From NCBI GenBank assembly GCA_030691925.1, contig JAUYDG010000019.1, forward strand, positions 1 through 11,880: a stretch of DNA of 11,880 nucleotides. Reading direction: 5' to 3'. This stretch comes from Nanobdellota archaeon (GTDB lineage: Archaea; Nanobdellota; Nanobdellia; SCGC-AAA011-G17; VGLX01). Below are positions 6,631-11,880 of this stretch, one piece after another (positions within the stretch are counted from its first letter, which is position 1; each line of letters starts with the position of its first letter). Under the pieces are notes generated by a model. The model saw nothing but the letters and a program-made list of their open reading frames with translations, had not been told where the DNA came from and made no database searches. The position numbers were made by a program, and so were the translations under genes.

Positions 6631-6640
6631 TTATTTAAAA
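6631..6640 (-). promoter_or_regulatory. TATA box of the TrmB-like gene
   Basis: TTTTAAATAA on the minus strand lies about 27 bases upstream of the ATG at 6608, consistent with a leaderless transcript. Confidence 0.5.
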
Positions 6641-6663
6641 CTTTCGGATGAAATCATACGACA

Positions 6664-6674
6664 CAAATTTAAAT
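6664..6674 (+). promoter_or_regulatory. Promoter of the element's two-gene operon
   Basis: AAATTTAAATA is a good TATA box. Transcription would start near 6695-6700, leaving a leader of about 25 nt with GGAG (6712-6715) ahead of the ATG at 6723. TTCAT (6680-6684) and ATGAA (6693-6697) form an imperfectly spaced inverted repeat next to the start and could be an operator for the divergent TrmB-like protein; this is a guess. Confidence 0.4.
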
Positions 6675-6722
6675 AGTGCTTCATTTATTACTATGAAATA
6701 GCAAAAATATTGGAGTTAAAAA

Positions 6723-7196
6723 ATGATAATAAAAAATACGAATACAATAAAAGAAAAATTGAAAGAATGTCTTTTACTAGGAGCTATAGGCGGTATTTGT
6801 CTAGGTGGTCCATTAGGAATGATGTATGGATACTTCCATGGGTATGGTCTAACCACTTTAGATTATATTAAACCAGAAGACTTTAATCCCCCTTCAATAG
6901 TAATGAGATTAAGGGAACTTGAAAAAGACAGCGAGGTTATATTATATAAAAAGCTTAGAGAAGAAACTAAAGATATTTCTTTAGAGGCTTTAAACCCTAA
7001 CCAAATAGAAAAGCATCTTAACCTTATGAAACATAAAAAAATAAAAGAATACTACCCATTAGAAGAGAAAATAAGAAATGAAACAGATGTTCTTGCACAT
7101 AAGTACATTGCTTATGGATCTTTAGCTGGATTTTTAGCATTTTTCCCATTAGGTCTGCTTATAGACACTTATTATAGGGGAGGAAAAAATGATTAA
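6723..7196 (+). CDS. Two-TM membrane protein of the mobile element
   Basis: I do not recognise this 157-aa protein. Membrane segments lie at about 16-40 (Gly-rich, GAIGGICLGGPLGMMYGY) and about 128-148 (ending LGLLIDTYY). Between them is a charged, mostly helical soluble domain (about 45-125) containing the RLRELEKDSEV and EKKxRE-like segments. Topology therefore puts both ends on one side. There is no catalytic motif. The gene has a Shine-Dalgarno-like GGAG and overlaps the next cistron by 8 bp, so the two products are likely made together. Candidate roles include a two-component membrane effector or an envelope-stress protein, but the sequence does not decide. Confidence 0.65.
   Translation: MIIKNTNTIKEKLKECLLLGAIGGICLGGPLGMMYGYFHGYGLTTLDYIKPEDFNPPSIVMRLRELEKDSEVILYKKLREETKDISLEALNPNQIEKHLNLMKHKKIKEYYPLEEKIRNETDVLAHKYIAYGSLAGFLAFFPLGLLIDTYYRGGKND
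7177..7183 (+). promoter_or_regulatory. Shine-Dalgarno site of second cistron
   Basis: GGGGAGG precedes the ATG at 7189 by five bases and lies within the coding end of the upstream gene. It fixes the start of the downstream gene and is stronger than anything seen before the host genes in this window. Confidence 0.6.
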
Positions 7197-7752
7197 CGAG
7201 AACATTGAAGATAAGATAGAAAAACTTAATAAAAAAATAAAAATTGCTGAAGAAAATTCTAAGGGGCTTCCTTTATTAGAAGAGGAACGGAAAAAAATAA
7301 TGGAAGAATTTGTTCCTAAACTAGAAGAATATGCAACTAAAAAAATGTTTCAGATAGGTTCAACTGTTCCATTATCGATGATGATACCAAGACCGCCTAT
7401 GGCTTATATAATAATACATAATTATTTTCATGATGAAGAATTAAATCTAGGGTTTATTATTTATCATGAGATTCGCAACAACCCACAAAACAACACAGAA
7501 AATCATGGGGTTTATGGTCTTATTGAAAATATATTTAGGGATGAGTTTCAACAAATATACGAAGATGAAAATCTATTTCACGAAAATAGGGGGAAAGATT
7601 TAATCAAAGAGATGTTTATCCCAAAATTTTTAAGAAAGTTGTTGAGCATAAAAACAGATAGTTCAGAAAAACATAGAAAAATTGAAACAAGACTAACCTT
7701 GAAAGAAGATGATGCTTTAAATTATTTGTTGAAGATGTATGATATTGACTAA
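7189..7752 (+). CDS. Uncharacterised soluble protein of the mobile element
   Basis: Unrecognised 187-aa protein with no convincing membrane segment, rich in Glu, Lys and Ile. Residues 5-50 read as a charged amphipathic helix or coiled coil. A more hydrophobic middle (about 56-95, containing PRPPMAYIIIHNYFHDEEL and IIYHEI) may be the core, and the C-terminal half is again charged and helical. His77, His81 and His93 occur close together with Asp/Glu, but not in a HExxH or other known metal-site spacing. It is translationally coupled to the membrane protein upstream and so probably works with it. No resemblance to any transposase. Confidence 0.65.
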   Translation: MINENIEDKIEKLNKKIKIAEENSKGLPLLEEERKKIMEEFVPKLEEYATKKMFQIGSTVPLSMMIPRPPMAYIIIHNYFHDEELNLGFIIYHEIRNNPQNNTENHGVYGLIENIFRDEFQQIYEDENLFHENRGKDLIKEMFIPKFLRKLLSIKTDSSEKHRKIETRLTLKEDDALNYLLKMYDID

Positions 7753-7784
7753 ACTAAAAAAATAAAAATAAATAATTAGTTTTT
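7751..7784 (+). terminator. Possible terminator of the element operon
   Basis: AAACTAA (7751-7757) can pair with TTAGTTT (7776-7782) around an A-rich loop, and T7780-T7784 gives a run of five T. The stem overlaps the stop codon of the upstream gene. A T-rich archaeal terminator is plausible. Confidence 0.3.
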
Positions 7785-7814
7785 AATGTGCAAAAGGCTT
7801 TTGCTTATGTACAA
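7785..7814. repeat. Right subterminal TGTGCA motifs and palindrome
   Basis: AATGTGCA (7785-7792) and a degenerate TTATGTACAA (7805-7814) accompany the right TIR. Between them GCAAAAGGCTTTTGC (7790-7804) is a perfect palindrome around a central G. Confidence 0.5.
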
Positions 7815-7822
7815 AATTGAGT

Positions 7823-7836
7823 TTATGTGCAAAGCC
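7823..7836 (-). repeat. Right terminal inverted repeat
   Basis: Read on the minus strand this is GGCTTTGCACATAA, matching the left end at 13 of 14 positions. The 9-bp duplication follows immediately at 7837. Confidence 0.75.
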
Positions 7837-7845
7837 ATTCTTTTA
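7837..7845 (+). repeat. Right target-site duplication (9 bp)
   Basis: Second copy of ATTCTTTTA, directly outside the right inverted repeat; the next gene's TATA box (7852-7861) lies just beyond it and was not disrupted. Confidence 0.8.
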
Positions 7846-7851
7846 GGAAAG

Positions 7852-7861
7852 TTTTATTAAA
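7852..7861 (+). promoter_or_regulatory. TATA box of the small membrane protein gene
   Basis: TTTTATTAAA lies about 35 bases before the ATG at 7891, implying a leader of only about 9 nt. Confidence 0.45.
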
Positions 7862-7890
7862 CAAGACACTATAACCTAACATCAAGAATA

Positions 7891-8376
7891 ATGAAAATCT
7901 ACCTCAAACCTATAGGCAACGAATACAAGATCCACGTAGTTGAAAACATAAAGACCTGGAAAACAGCCTTAGAAGAGCGTGTAAAAAAGATGAACGAAGG
8001 GAGAATCAAAAATTCCCTGGGGAAGTACGTCAACACGATGGAAAACCAGGAAGAACTGGCGCTAAAAACAGCTTACCATAACCAAGACTTGGAAATACTT
8101 TACCCGCACACCATTTCTGAAGACGAAGCGAAAAAGAGATGCGAAGAGCTGTCAATCAGCTATACAAAAAAGAATATAAGACCCATGATACTTTACGGAA
8201 CACTCTGCCCCATCACTTTTGTGGTAGCGCCTTTCATACCTGTGCTGAACTGGGGCGTAGCATTATATTTCGGCTACAAGTTCTACTCCAAATACAAAGG
8301 TATCAGGGGTTACAAGAGAATACTGAACTCTAAGTTCATAAAAGAAAGCCTGGAAAACATAATCAAAGCTTTTTAA
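7891..8376 (+). CDS. Small membrane protein resembling mitochondrial K+/H+ exchange-related family
   Basis: A 161-aa protein: a soluble N-terminal half (1-95) with a conserved-looking ENIKTWKTALEERV segment, then LEILYPHTISEDEAKKR (67-83), then a tight membrane hairpin at about 98-131 (GTLCPITFVVAPFIPVLNWG, then ALYFGYKFYSKYKG) and a short charged tail ending ENIIKAF. The order of a YP motif, two helices joined by P-x-x-N, an aromatic Y/S-rich end and G(Y)KRIL recalls the eukaryotic mitochondrial K+-H+ exchange-related family (Pfam Mit_KHE1). I base this on pattern memory, not on an alignment. It overlaps the end of purA by 14 bp on the opposite strand and is the first host gene beyond the mobile element. 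Confidence 0.6.
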   Translation: MKIYLKPIGNEYKIHVVENIKTWKTALEERVKKMNEGRIKNSLGKYVNTMENQEELALKTAYHNQDLEILYPHTISEDEAKKRCEELSISYTKKNIRPMILYGTLCPITFVVAPFIPVLNWGVALYFGYKFYSKYKGIRGYKRILNSKFIKESLENIIKAF

Positions 8377-9679
8377 AATTTCGGTAGATGGTTTCTTCCC
8401 TTCCAGGGCCTACAGAAACAACAGTTATAGGAACCTTCACAAGCTCCTCTATCCGGCTGACATATTTTCTAGCATTCTTAGGAAGCTGCCTATATCTCCT
8501 TGCTGAGCTTATATCACCGAAGCCGTCGAACTCCTCGTAAACAGGCTTGCATTCGCTGAGGAACTTCAAGTCCCATGACCTGTAATCATCCGTTACCTTG
8601 CCATCATGCTCATAAGCCACTGCCATCTTAATCTTATCCAAGCCTGACAAGCAGTCCAGCTTCATCAAGGCAAGATCTGAAAAACTGTTAAGCCTATGGG
8701 TGTATTTCAAAGCAACTGCGTCCATCCATCCTACCCTTCTAGGCCTGCCCGTAGTCGTACCTTTCTCACCGCCCTTGTTCCTAATATAATTCCCTTCAAA
8801 ATTAGATTTGGACTCGTCAACAGGCCACAAGCCGTTATCCAAGCAAGTGACAACCGGGCCGGATCCTACTTTAGTAACGTAAGCCTTGATTATGCCTACA
8901 GTCCTCATCTTCATAGGCGGTATGCCCACGCTGTCAAATACTGCGCCTGACATCGGATGAGAGCTGGTAACCTTGGGATAGTTCCCAAACTTTATGTCCA
9001 GCAAAGTCCCCTGGGCGCCTTCAAAAATTACTTTCTTGTTTTCCTTCAAGGCATTGCCCACTTCCTGAGAGACATCAGCAAGATAATCCCTTAAATAACC
9101 CCCGAGAAACAAGTAACTCCTTACAGTTTCATCGATATCATAGCTTGGCTTTACGTTATAAACCTGCTCGAGTATTCTCTTTTTCGTATCATGGACTTCC
9201 CTTATCCTGCCCTCAAGATTTTTAGGGTCGCCAACTAGTTCGTAAAACCTTATGCCTGAGCGGTTCTTATCATCCTCATAGCAAGGTCCTATTCCTCTAG
9301 AAGTAGTGCCGATAGCAGAGCCTGTGCTCTTTTTCCTGGATTCCTCACCAATGTTATCCAAGTCGTTATGCCAAGGCATTATGATAGAAGTTCTCGGATC
9401 GATACCAAGATTAATATCCGTTTTGAACTTCTCCACCTCATCAAACAACTGCCTAGGGTCCAAGACCACTTCAGAAGCTATCAGGCTCCTCACTCCCCGT
9501 AATACGCCTGAAGGCAAAGCATGAAAAGTATACTTCTTGCCGTCAACAACTATAGTATGGCCGGCATTGTTGCCACCTTGATACCTGACAATGACATCAG
9601 CAGTCTCTCCGAGAATATCAACAAGCTTGCCCTTCCCCTCATCGCCCCACTGGGCGCCTATGACACATATTGCAGGCAT
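8363..9679 (-). CDS. purA: Adenylosuccinate synthetase
   Basis: Catalyses the GTP-dependent joining of IMP and aspartate, the first committed step from IMP to AMP, in the cytosol. Full length at 438 aa. Motifs: GAQWGDEGKGK at 8-18 (P-loop-like; Asp13 is catalytic), GGNNAGHT at 35-42 with His41, GTTSRGIGP at 124-132, FEGAQGTLLD at 219-228, KAYVTKVGSGP at 265-275, and GTTTGRPRRVGWMD at 307-320 (IMP and aspartate binding Arg). It is the long form, about 90 residues longer than the short methanogen and Pyrococcus type. A TATA box at about 9704-9713 supports ATG 9679 as a leaderless start. It overlaps the convergent small membrane protein gene by 14 bp. No purine gene is adjacent. Confidence 0.96.
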   Translation of the reverse strand: MPAICVIGAQWGDEGKGKLVDILGETADVIVRYQGGNNAGHTIVVDGKKYTFHALPSGVLRGVRSLIASEVVLDPRQLFDEVEKFKTDINLGIDPRTSIIMPWHNDLDNIGEESRKKSTGSAIGTTSRGIGPCYEDDKNRSGIRFYELVGDPKNLEGRIREVHDTKKRILEQVYNVKPSYDIDETVRSYLFLGGYLRDYLADVSQEVGNALKENKKVIFEGAQGTLLDIKFGNYPKVTSSHPMSGAVFDSVGIPPMKMRTVGIIKAYVTKVGSGPVVTCLDNGLWPVDESKSNFEGNYIRNKGGEKGTTTGRPRRVGWMDAVALKYTHRLNSFSDLALMKLDCLSGLDKIKMAVAYEHDGKVTDDYRSWDLKFLSECKPVYEEFDGFGDISSARRYRQLPKNARKYVSRIEELVKVPITVVSVGPGREETIYRNFKKL

Positions 9680-9703
9680 ATCAAACGAAACAACTTTTTT
9701 ACA

Positions 9704-9713
9704 AGTTTAAAAA
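9704..9713 (-). promoter_or_regulatory. TATA box of purA
   Basis: On the minus strand a TATTTTTAAAC-like box lies about 29 bases upstream of the purA ATG at 9679. It is paired with the divergent box at 9743-9750. Confidence 0.45.
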
Positions 9714-9742
9714 TATATTCGTGATTCAAAATAGAAAGATTA

Positions 9743-9750
9743 TTAAATAA
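9743..9750 (+). promoter_or_regulatory. TATA box of the FAD oxidoreductase gene
   Basis: TTAAATAA is centred about 27 bases before the ATG at 9773, a leaderless arrangement. Confidence 0.5.
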
Positions 9751-9772
9751 AATAAAAACCCTAACCATCAGC

Positions 9773-11125
9773 ATGAAAGTAGTGATTGTTGGTGCAGGAC
9801 CGGCAGGGCTTTTCGCAGCCTACAAGCTAGCAGGCAAAGCAGACGTCACAGTAATCGACGAAGGAAGGGACATCGACAGCAGAAAATGCCCAAGCCCAAA
9901 AAAATGCAGGGAAACATGCAGGCCTTGCAACATACTCTGCGGGATAGGCGGAGCAGGACTTTTCTCAGACGGAAAAATAATCCTCTCAAACAAGATAGGC
10001 AACAACCTGACACCGATAGTAGGAGAGGCAAAGAACAACAACCTGGTAAGGCAGGTAAAAAAAATCTTTGAAGAATACGGCGTAAAAGTAGAAAACCTTA
10101 CAGAAGAAGGGAAGGAAAAAGTAGAAGAGCTGAAAAAGAAAGCAAGAATCGTAGGGGCAGACTTCCTGTACGCGCCACAAACGCACATCGGCACAGACAA
10201 GCTAAGAGACCTGATACACAACTTCAAAAAAGGCCTGTCAGAAAAAGGCGTCAAATTCATGGACAGAACAGACGTTTTAAAAATAAACGATAAAATCCTA
10301 ACAAACAAAGGCAGCTTCGACTATGACAAAGCAATCTTAGCTCCCGGCAGAGTCGGAGCAAGCTGGCTGGAAGGGGTCGTACAAGACTTAGGACTATCCT
10401 ACTCCTACCACCCGATAGATGTCGGCGTAAGGGTAGAAGTACCAAGGGAAATAACTGACGACATTACGAATGTCGTAAGGGACATGAAGTTCTACCTCAA
10501 ATCCAACACGTACAGCGACCTATTAAGAACATTCTGCACCTGCCCTGGAGGAAAAGTAACAAGAGAAACCCACAAAGGCTTTAACCTAGTCAACGGCCAC
10601 TCAGAAAGCAACCACGAAGGGCCAAACACGAACTTCGCCTTCCTAGTAACGATGCCCTTGACTACACCACAAAGCAACACCAACAGCTACGGACACGGAG
10701 TAGCCAACCTTGCATACGTCACAGGAGTCAAACAACCGCTGCTACAAAGATTAGGGGACATCAGAAAAGGCCACAGGAGCCACGTGGAAAAAAAGGGCGA
10801 ATTCTTAGTAAAGCCGACACTGGAAGATGTGATCTACGGCGACATAGGCCTAGCCATACCTTACAGAATAGAGATTGACATCCTCGAAGGATTGGAAAAG
10901 CTCGACAAGATAATACCAGGGGTAGCAAATGACGAAACATTACTTTACGCGCCAGAAATAAAATTCCACGGCTTAAGGCCGCATACCAACAGGTACTTGG
11001 CTGCAACAAAAAAGAAAAACGTCTACTTCGCAGGAGACGGCGCAGCGCTAAGCAGGGGCATAGCAGGAGCCGCATGCTCAGGGATACTGGCAGCAGAAGG
11101 AATAATAAAAGACGCACGCAAATAG
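9773..11125 (+). CDS. COG2509-type FAD-dependent oxidoreductase
   Basis: A 450-aa flavoprotein of the uncharacterised FAD-dependent dehydrogenase group. Residues 3-30 form the Rossmann dinucleotide fold with GAGPAG (7-12) and Glu30 for the adenosine ribose. A Cys cluster follows: C39, C45, C49, C52 and C56, leading into GIGGAGLFSDGKI (57-69). A second Cys pair, C255 and C257, lies in FCTCPGGKVT. YFAGDGAALSRGIAGAACSG at 418-437 is the C-terminal FAD-binding motif. The Cys clusters suggest an iron-sulfur centre or redox disulfide, which is inference; the substrate is unknown and no partner gene is adjacent. It ends two bases before the convergent acetyltransferase gene. Confidence 0.85.
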   Translation: MKVVIVGAGPAGLFAAYKLAGKADVTVIDEGRDIDSRKCPSPKKCRETCRPCNILCGIGGAGLFSDGKIILSNKIGNNLTPIVGEAKNNNLVRQVKKIFEEYGVKVENLTEEGKEKVEELKKKARIVGADFLYAPQTHIGTDKLRDLIHNFKKGLSEKGVKFMDRTDVLKINDKILTNKGSFDYDKAILAPGRVGASWLEGVVQDLGLSYSYHPIDVGVRVEVPREITDDITNVVRDMKFYLKSNTYSDLLRTFCTCPGGKVTRETHKGFNLVNGHSESNHEGPNTNFAFLVTMPLTTPQSNTNSYGHGVANLAYVTGVKQPLLQRLGDIRKGHRSHVEKKGEFLVKPTLEDVIYGDIGLAIPYRIEIDILEGLEKLDKIIPGVANDETLLYAPEIKFHGLRPHTNRYLAATKKKNVYFAGDGAALSRGIAGAACSGILAAEGIIKDARK

Positions 11126-11127
11126 TT

Positions 11128-11652
11128 TTAAATTTCTTTCACAACTACAATCCCAGAAGTACCGTCACAATAAACTCCTCCTATAGTACCAAGTTCTTTA
11201 AAACCAAGCTTTTTGAAAAGATAGTAAGACTCACCCAGCTTCCCTTTCCAGCAAGTAGCATACAACTGACTGGTACCATTTTCTTTAGAACCTTCTATCA
11301 CTTTTTGCAATAAATCCGTCCCAACACCTTTCTTCCTGTACTCCGGCAAGACTGCTATCACACTTACACTATTGCAGTTGTCATCATACCTGATGTTGCT
11401 CTGCAACGCTGCGCCCCTAAAAAGTTCATCCTCCAAAAAAGGCGGGCCGTAAATAGAAAAGCCAACTGGGTCATTAATGTCATAAGCTACAACCAGGCTG
11501 TTGTCAGGATAACCCAAAAGATGCCTTATAAGCTTCCTAGCATCTGCCACGCTTTTATGGCCAGAAGGATTTTTGAAAAAACTGAACTCCATATCGATGA
11601 TTAACTCTAGATCAGATTCGTCCTTTATCCCTTCCAATAGCTCAATAGCCAT
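11128..11652 (-). CDS. GNAT-family N-acetyltransferase
   Basis: Acyl-CoA-dependent acetyltransferase, 174 aa from ATG 11652. The core motif A lies at about 95-120: SVSVIAVLPEYRKKGVGTDL, with RKKGVG (106-111) forming the acetyl-CoA phosphate loop. The preceding strand V-V-A-Y (54-57), the GFSIYG strand (64-69) and the C-terminal YYLFKKLGFKELG (143-155) also match GNAT. The substrate is not predictable. A TTG at 11667 is an alternative start (five more residues) because the TATA box (11692-11699) lies 29 bases before it; ATG 11652 has a GAGG Shine-Dalgarno-like site (11662-11665). Convergent with the oxidoreductase gene. Confidence 0.85.
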   Translation of the reverse strand: MAIELLEGIKDESDLELIIDMEFSFFKNPSGHKSVADARKLIRHLLGYPDNSLVVAYDINDPVGFSIYGPPFLEDELFRGAALQSNIRYDDNCNSVSVIAVLPEYRKKGVGTDLLQKVIEGSKENGTSQLYATCWKGKLGESYYLFKKLGFKELGTIGGVYCDGTSGIVVVKEI

Positions 11653-11691
11653 CTTGCTAATCCTCAAACCACTTTTTTACTGTGTCTAAAC

Positions 11692-11699
11692 TTTATAAA
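11692..11699 (-). promoter_or_regulatory. TATA box of the GNAT gene
   Basis: TTTATAAA on the minus strand would place transcription start near 11670. That leaves a leader of about 17 nt to the ATG at 11652, or almost none to the TTG at 11667. Confidence 0.5.
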
Positions 11700-11713
11700 C
11701 CTTTTGTTTTAAC

Positions 11714-11729
11714 ACCACTTTAAAGTGGT
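11714..11729. promoter_or_regulatory. 16-bp perfect palindrome upstream of the GNAT gene
   Basis: ACCACTTTAAAGTGGT is a perfect inverted repeat about 15 bases upstream of the GNAT TATA box and 30 bases past the stop of the partial gene at 11759. The position suits an operator for a dimeric regulator. It could instead be a hairpin at the end of the upstream minus-strand transcript. Confidence 0.45.
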
Positions 11730-11758
11730 AAATATTTTTGATAAGAATAAGCGGGGGC

Positions 11759-11880
11759 TTAACCCTTTAAAAAATTCTTGATAGCCTCTAACTCTACCTT
11801 CTTCTGTTCGTAAAGGTCTTGCTTCAGCTTCAGGCCATGGTGCTCGATATCCCATTCCATAGTAATAATCTCTTTCCTCA
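11759..11880 (-). CDS. C-terminal end of an unidentified protein (partial)
   Basis: About 39 codons remain before the TAA at 11759-11761, read on the minus strand and open to the window edge. The sequence is strongly charged and helical (MEWDIEHHGLKLKQDL then YEQKKVELEAIKNFLKG), with a heptad-like character that suggests a C-terminal amphipathic helix or coiled coil. Codon use resembles the host genes. An in-frame ATG near 11861 means this could also be a complete 33-residue peptide, but the open frame upstream favours a longer gene. Too short to assign a family. Confidence 0.45.
   Translation of the reverse strand, partial: RKEIITMEWDIEHHGLKLKQDLYEQKKVELEAIKNFLKG

Larger units (their letters stand above)
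5737..7836. mobile_element. Non-autonomous transposon-like element with cargo, 2,100 bp
   Basis: Bounded by inverted repeats (5737-5750 and 7823-7836) and by a 9-bp direct duplication of the target (5728-5736 and 7837-7845). Removing the element and one duplication rejoins the lemA upstream region to the promoter of the gene at 7891. Inside are three genes with more ATT, TTA and AAT codons than the flanks: a TrmB-like regulator (minus) and a two-gene operon (plus). No protein shows DDE, HUH, serine or tyrosine recombinase features, so a transposase supplied from elsewhere is assumed. Each end also holds three TGTGCA-type motifs, placed nearly symmetrically. The insertion-sequence family cannot be named from the ends alone. 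Confidence 0.72.

Noticed and set aside
5737..7836. Casposon or IS200/IS605-type element
   Set aside because: There is no Cas1 or HUH protein. IS200/IS605 elements leave no target duplication, and casposons make longer duplications (about 14-15 bp) than the 9 bp seen here.
5728..7847. 11-bp direct repeat ATTCTTTTAGG as the target duplication
   Set aside because: On the left the final GG belongs to the inverted repeat itself; the match flanking both ends is exactly 9 bp.
9820..11117. Long minus-strand reading frames inside the FAD oxidoreductase gene
   Set aside because: They are antisense to a clearly conserved gene, rich in Leu/Ser/Arg as expected from reversed codons, and lack any family motif.

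Overview
This window is archaeal chromosomal DNA. Most gene starts have an AT-rich TATA-like box about 25-30 bases upstream of the ATG, which implies leaderless transcripts. The serine tRNA is interrupted by intron(s) with bulge-helix type splice sites, and the regulator is of the TrmB family. A small-genome DPANN-type lineage (Woesearchaeota or Pacearchaeota-like) would fit the Cys-rich surface protein and tight packing, but the lineage is an inference.

Layout. 74-538: GuaD-like guanine deaminase. 585-1819: two overlapping genes that each encode one MgtE-type membrane domain, probably a two-subunit divalent cation transporter. 1836-2648 (minus): unrecognised membrane protein. 2754-3962: secreted, C-terminally anchored protein with four Cys-rich units. 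3997-4114: tRNA-Ser(GGA), best explained with two introns. 4031-5633 (minus): lemA-htpX operon, in which htpX reads into the antisense of the tRNA and takes its stop codon from a tRNA intron.

5737-7836 is the most interesting part: a 2,100-bp element with 14-bp terminal inverted repeats (13 of 14 matching) directly abutted by a perfect 9-bp target-site duplication. It carries no recognisable transposase. Its cargo is a TrmB-like regulator divergent from a two-gene operon (a two-TM membrane protein and a soluble partner, 8-bp overlap). Its genes use more AT-rich codons than the neighbours, and the two operon genes have Shine-Dalgarno-like sites, unlike most host first genes. It looks like a non-autonomous transposon with passenger genes.

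Beyond the element: 7891-8376, a small membrane protein resembling the mitochondrial K+/H+ exchange-related family; purA (minus), overlapping it tail to tail by 14 bp; a COG2509-type FAD-dependent oxidoreductase; a convergent GNAT acetyltransferase; an intergenic 16-bp palindrome; and the C-terminal end of an unidentified minus-strand gene running off the window. Outside the element the genes are mostly unrelated housekeeping, transport and envelope functions in single-gene or two-gene units.
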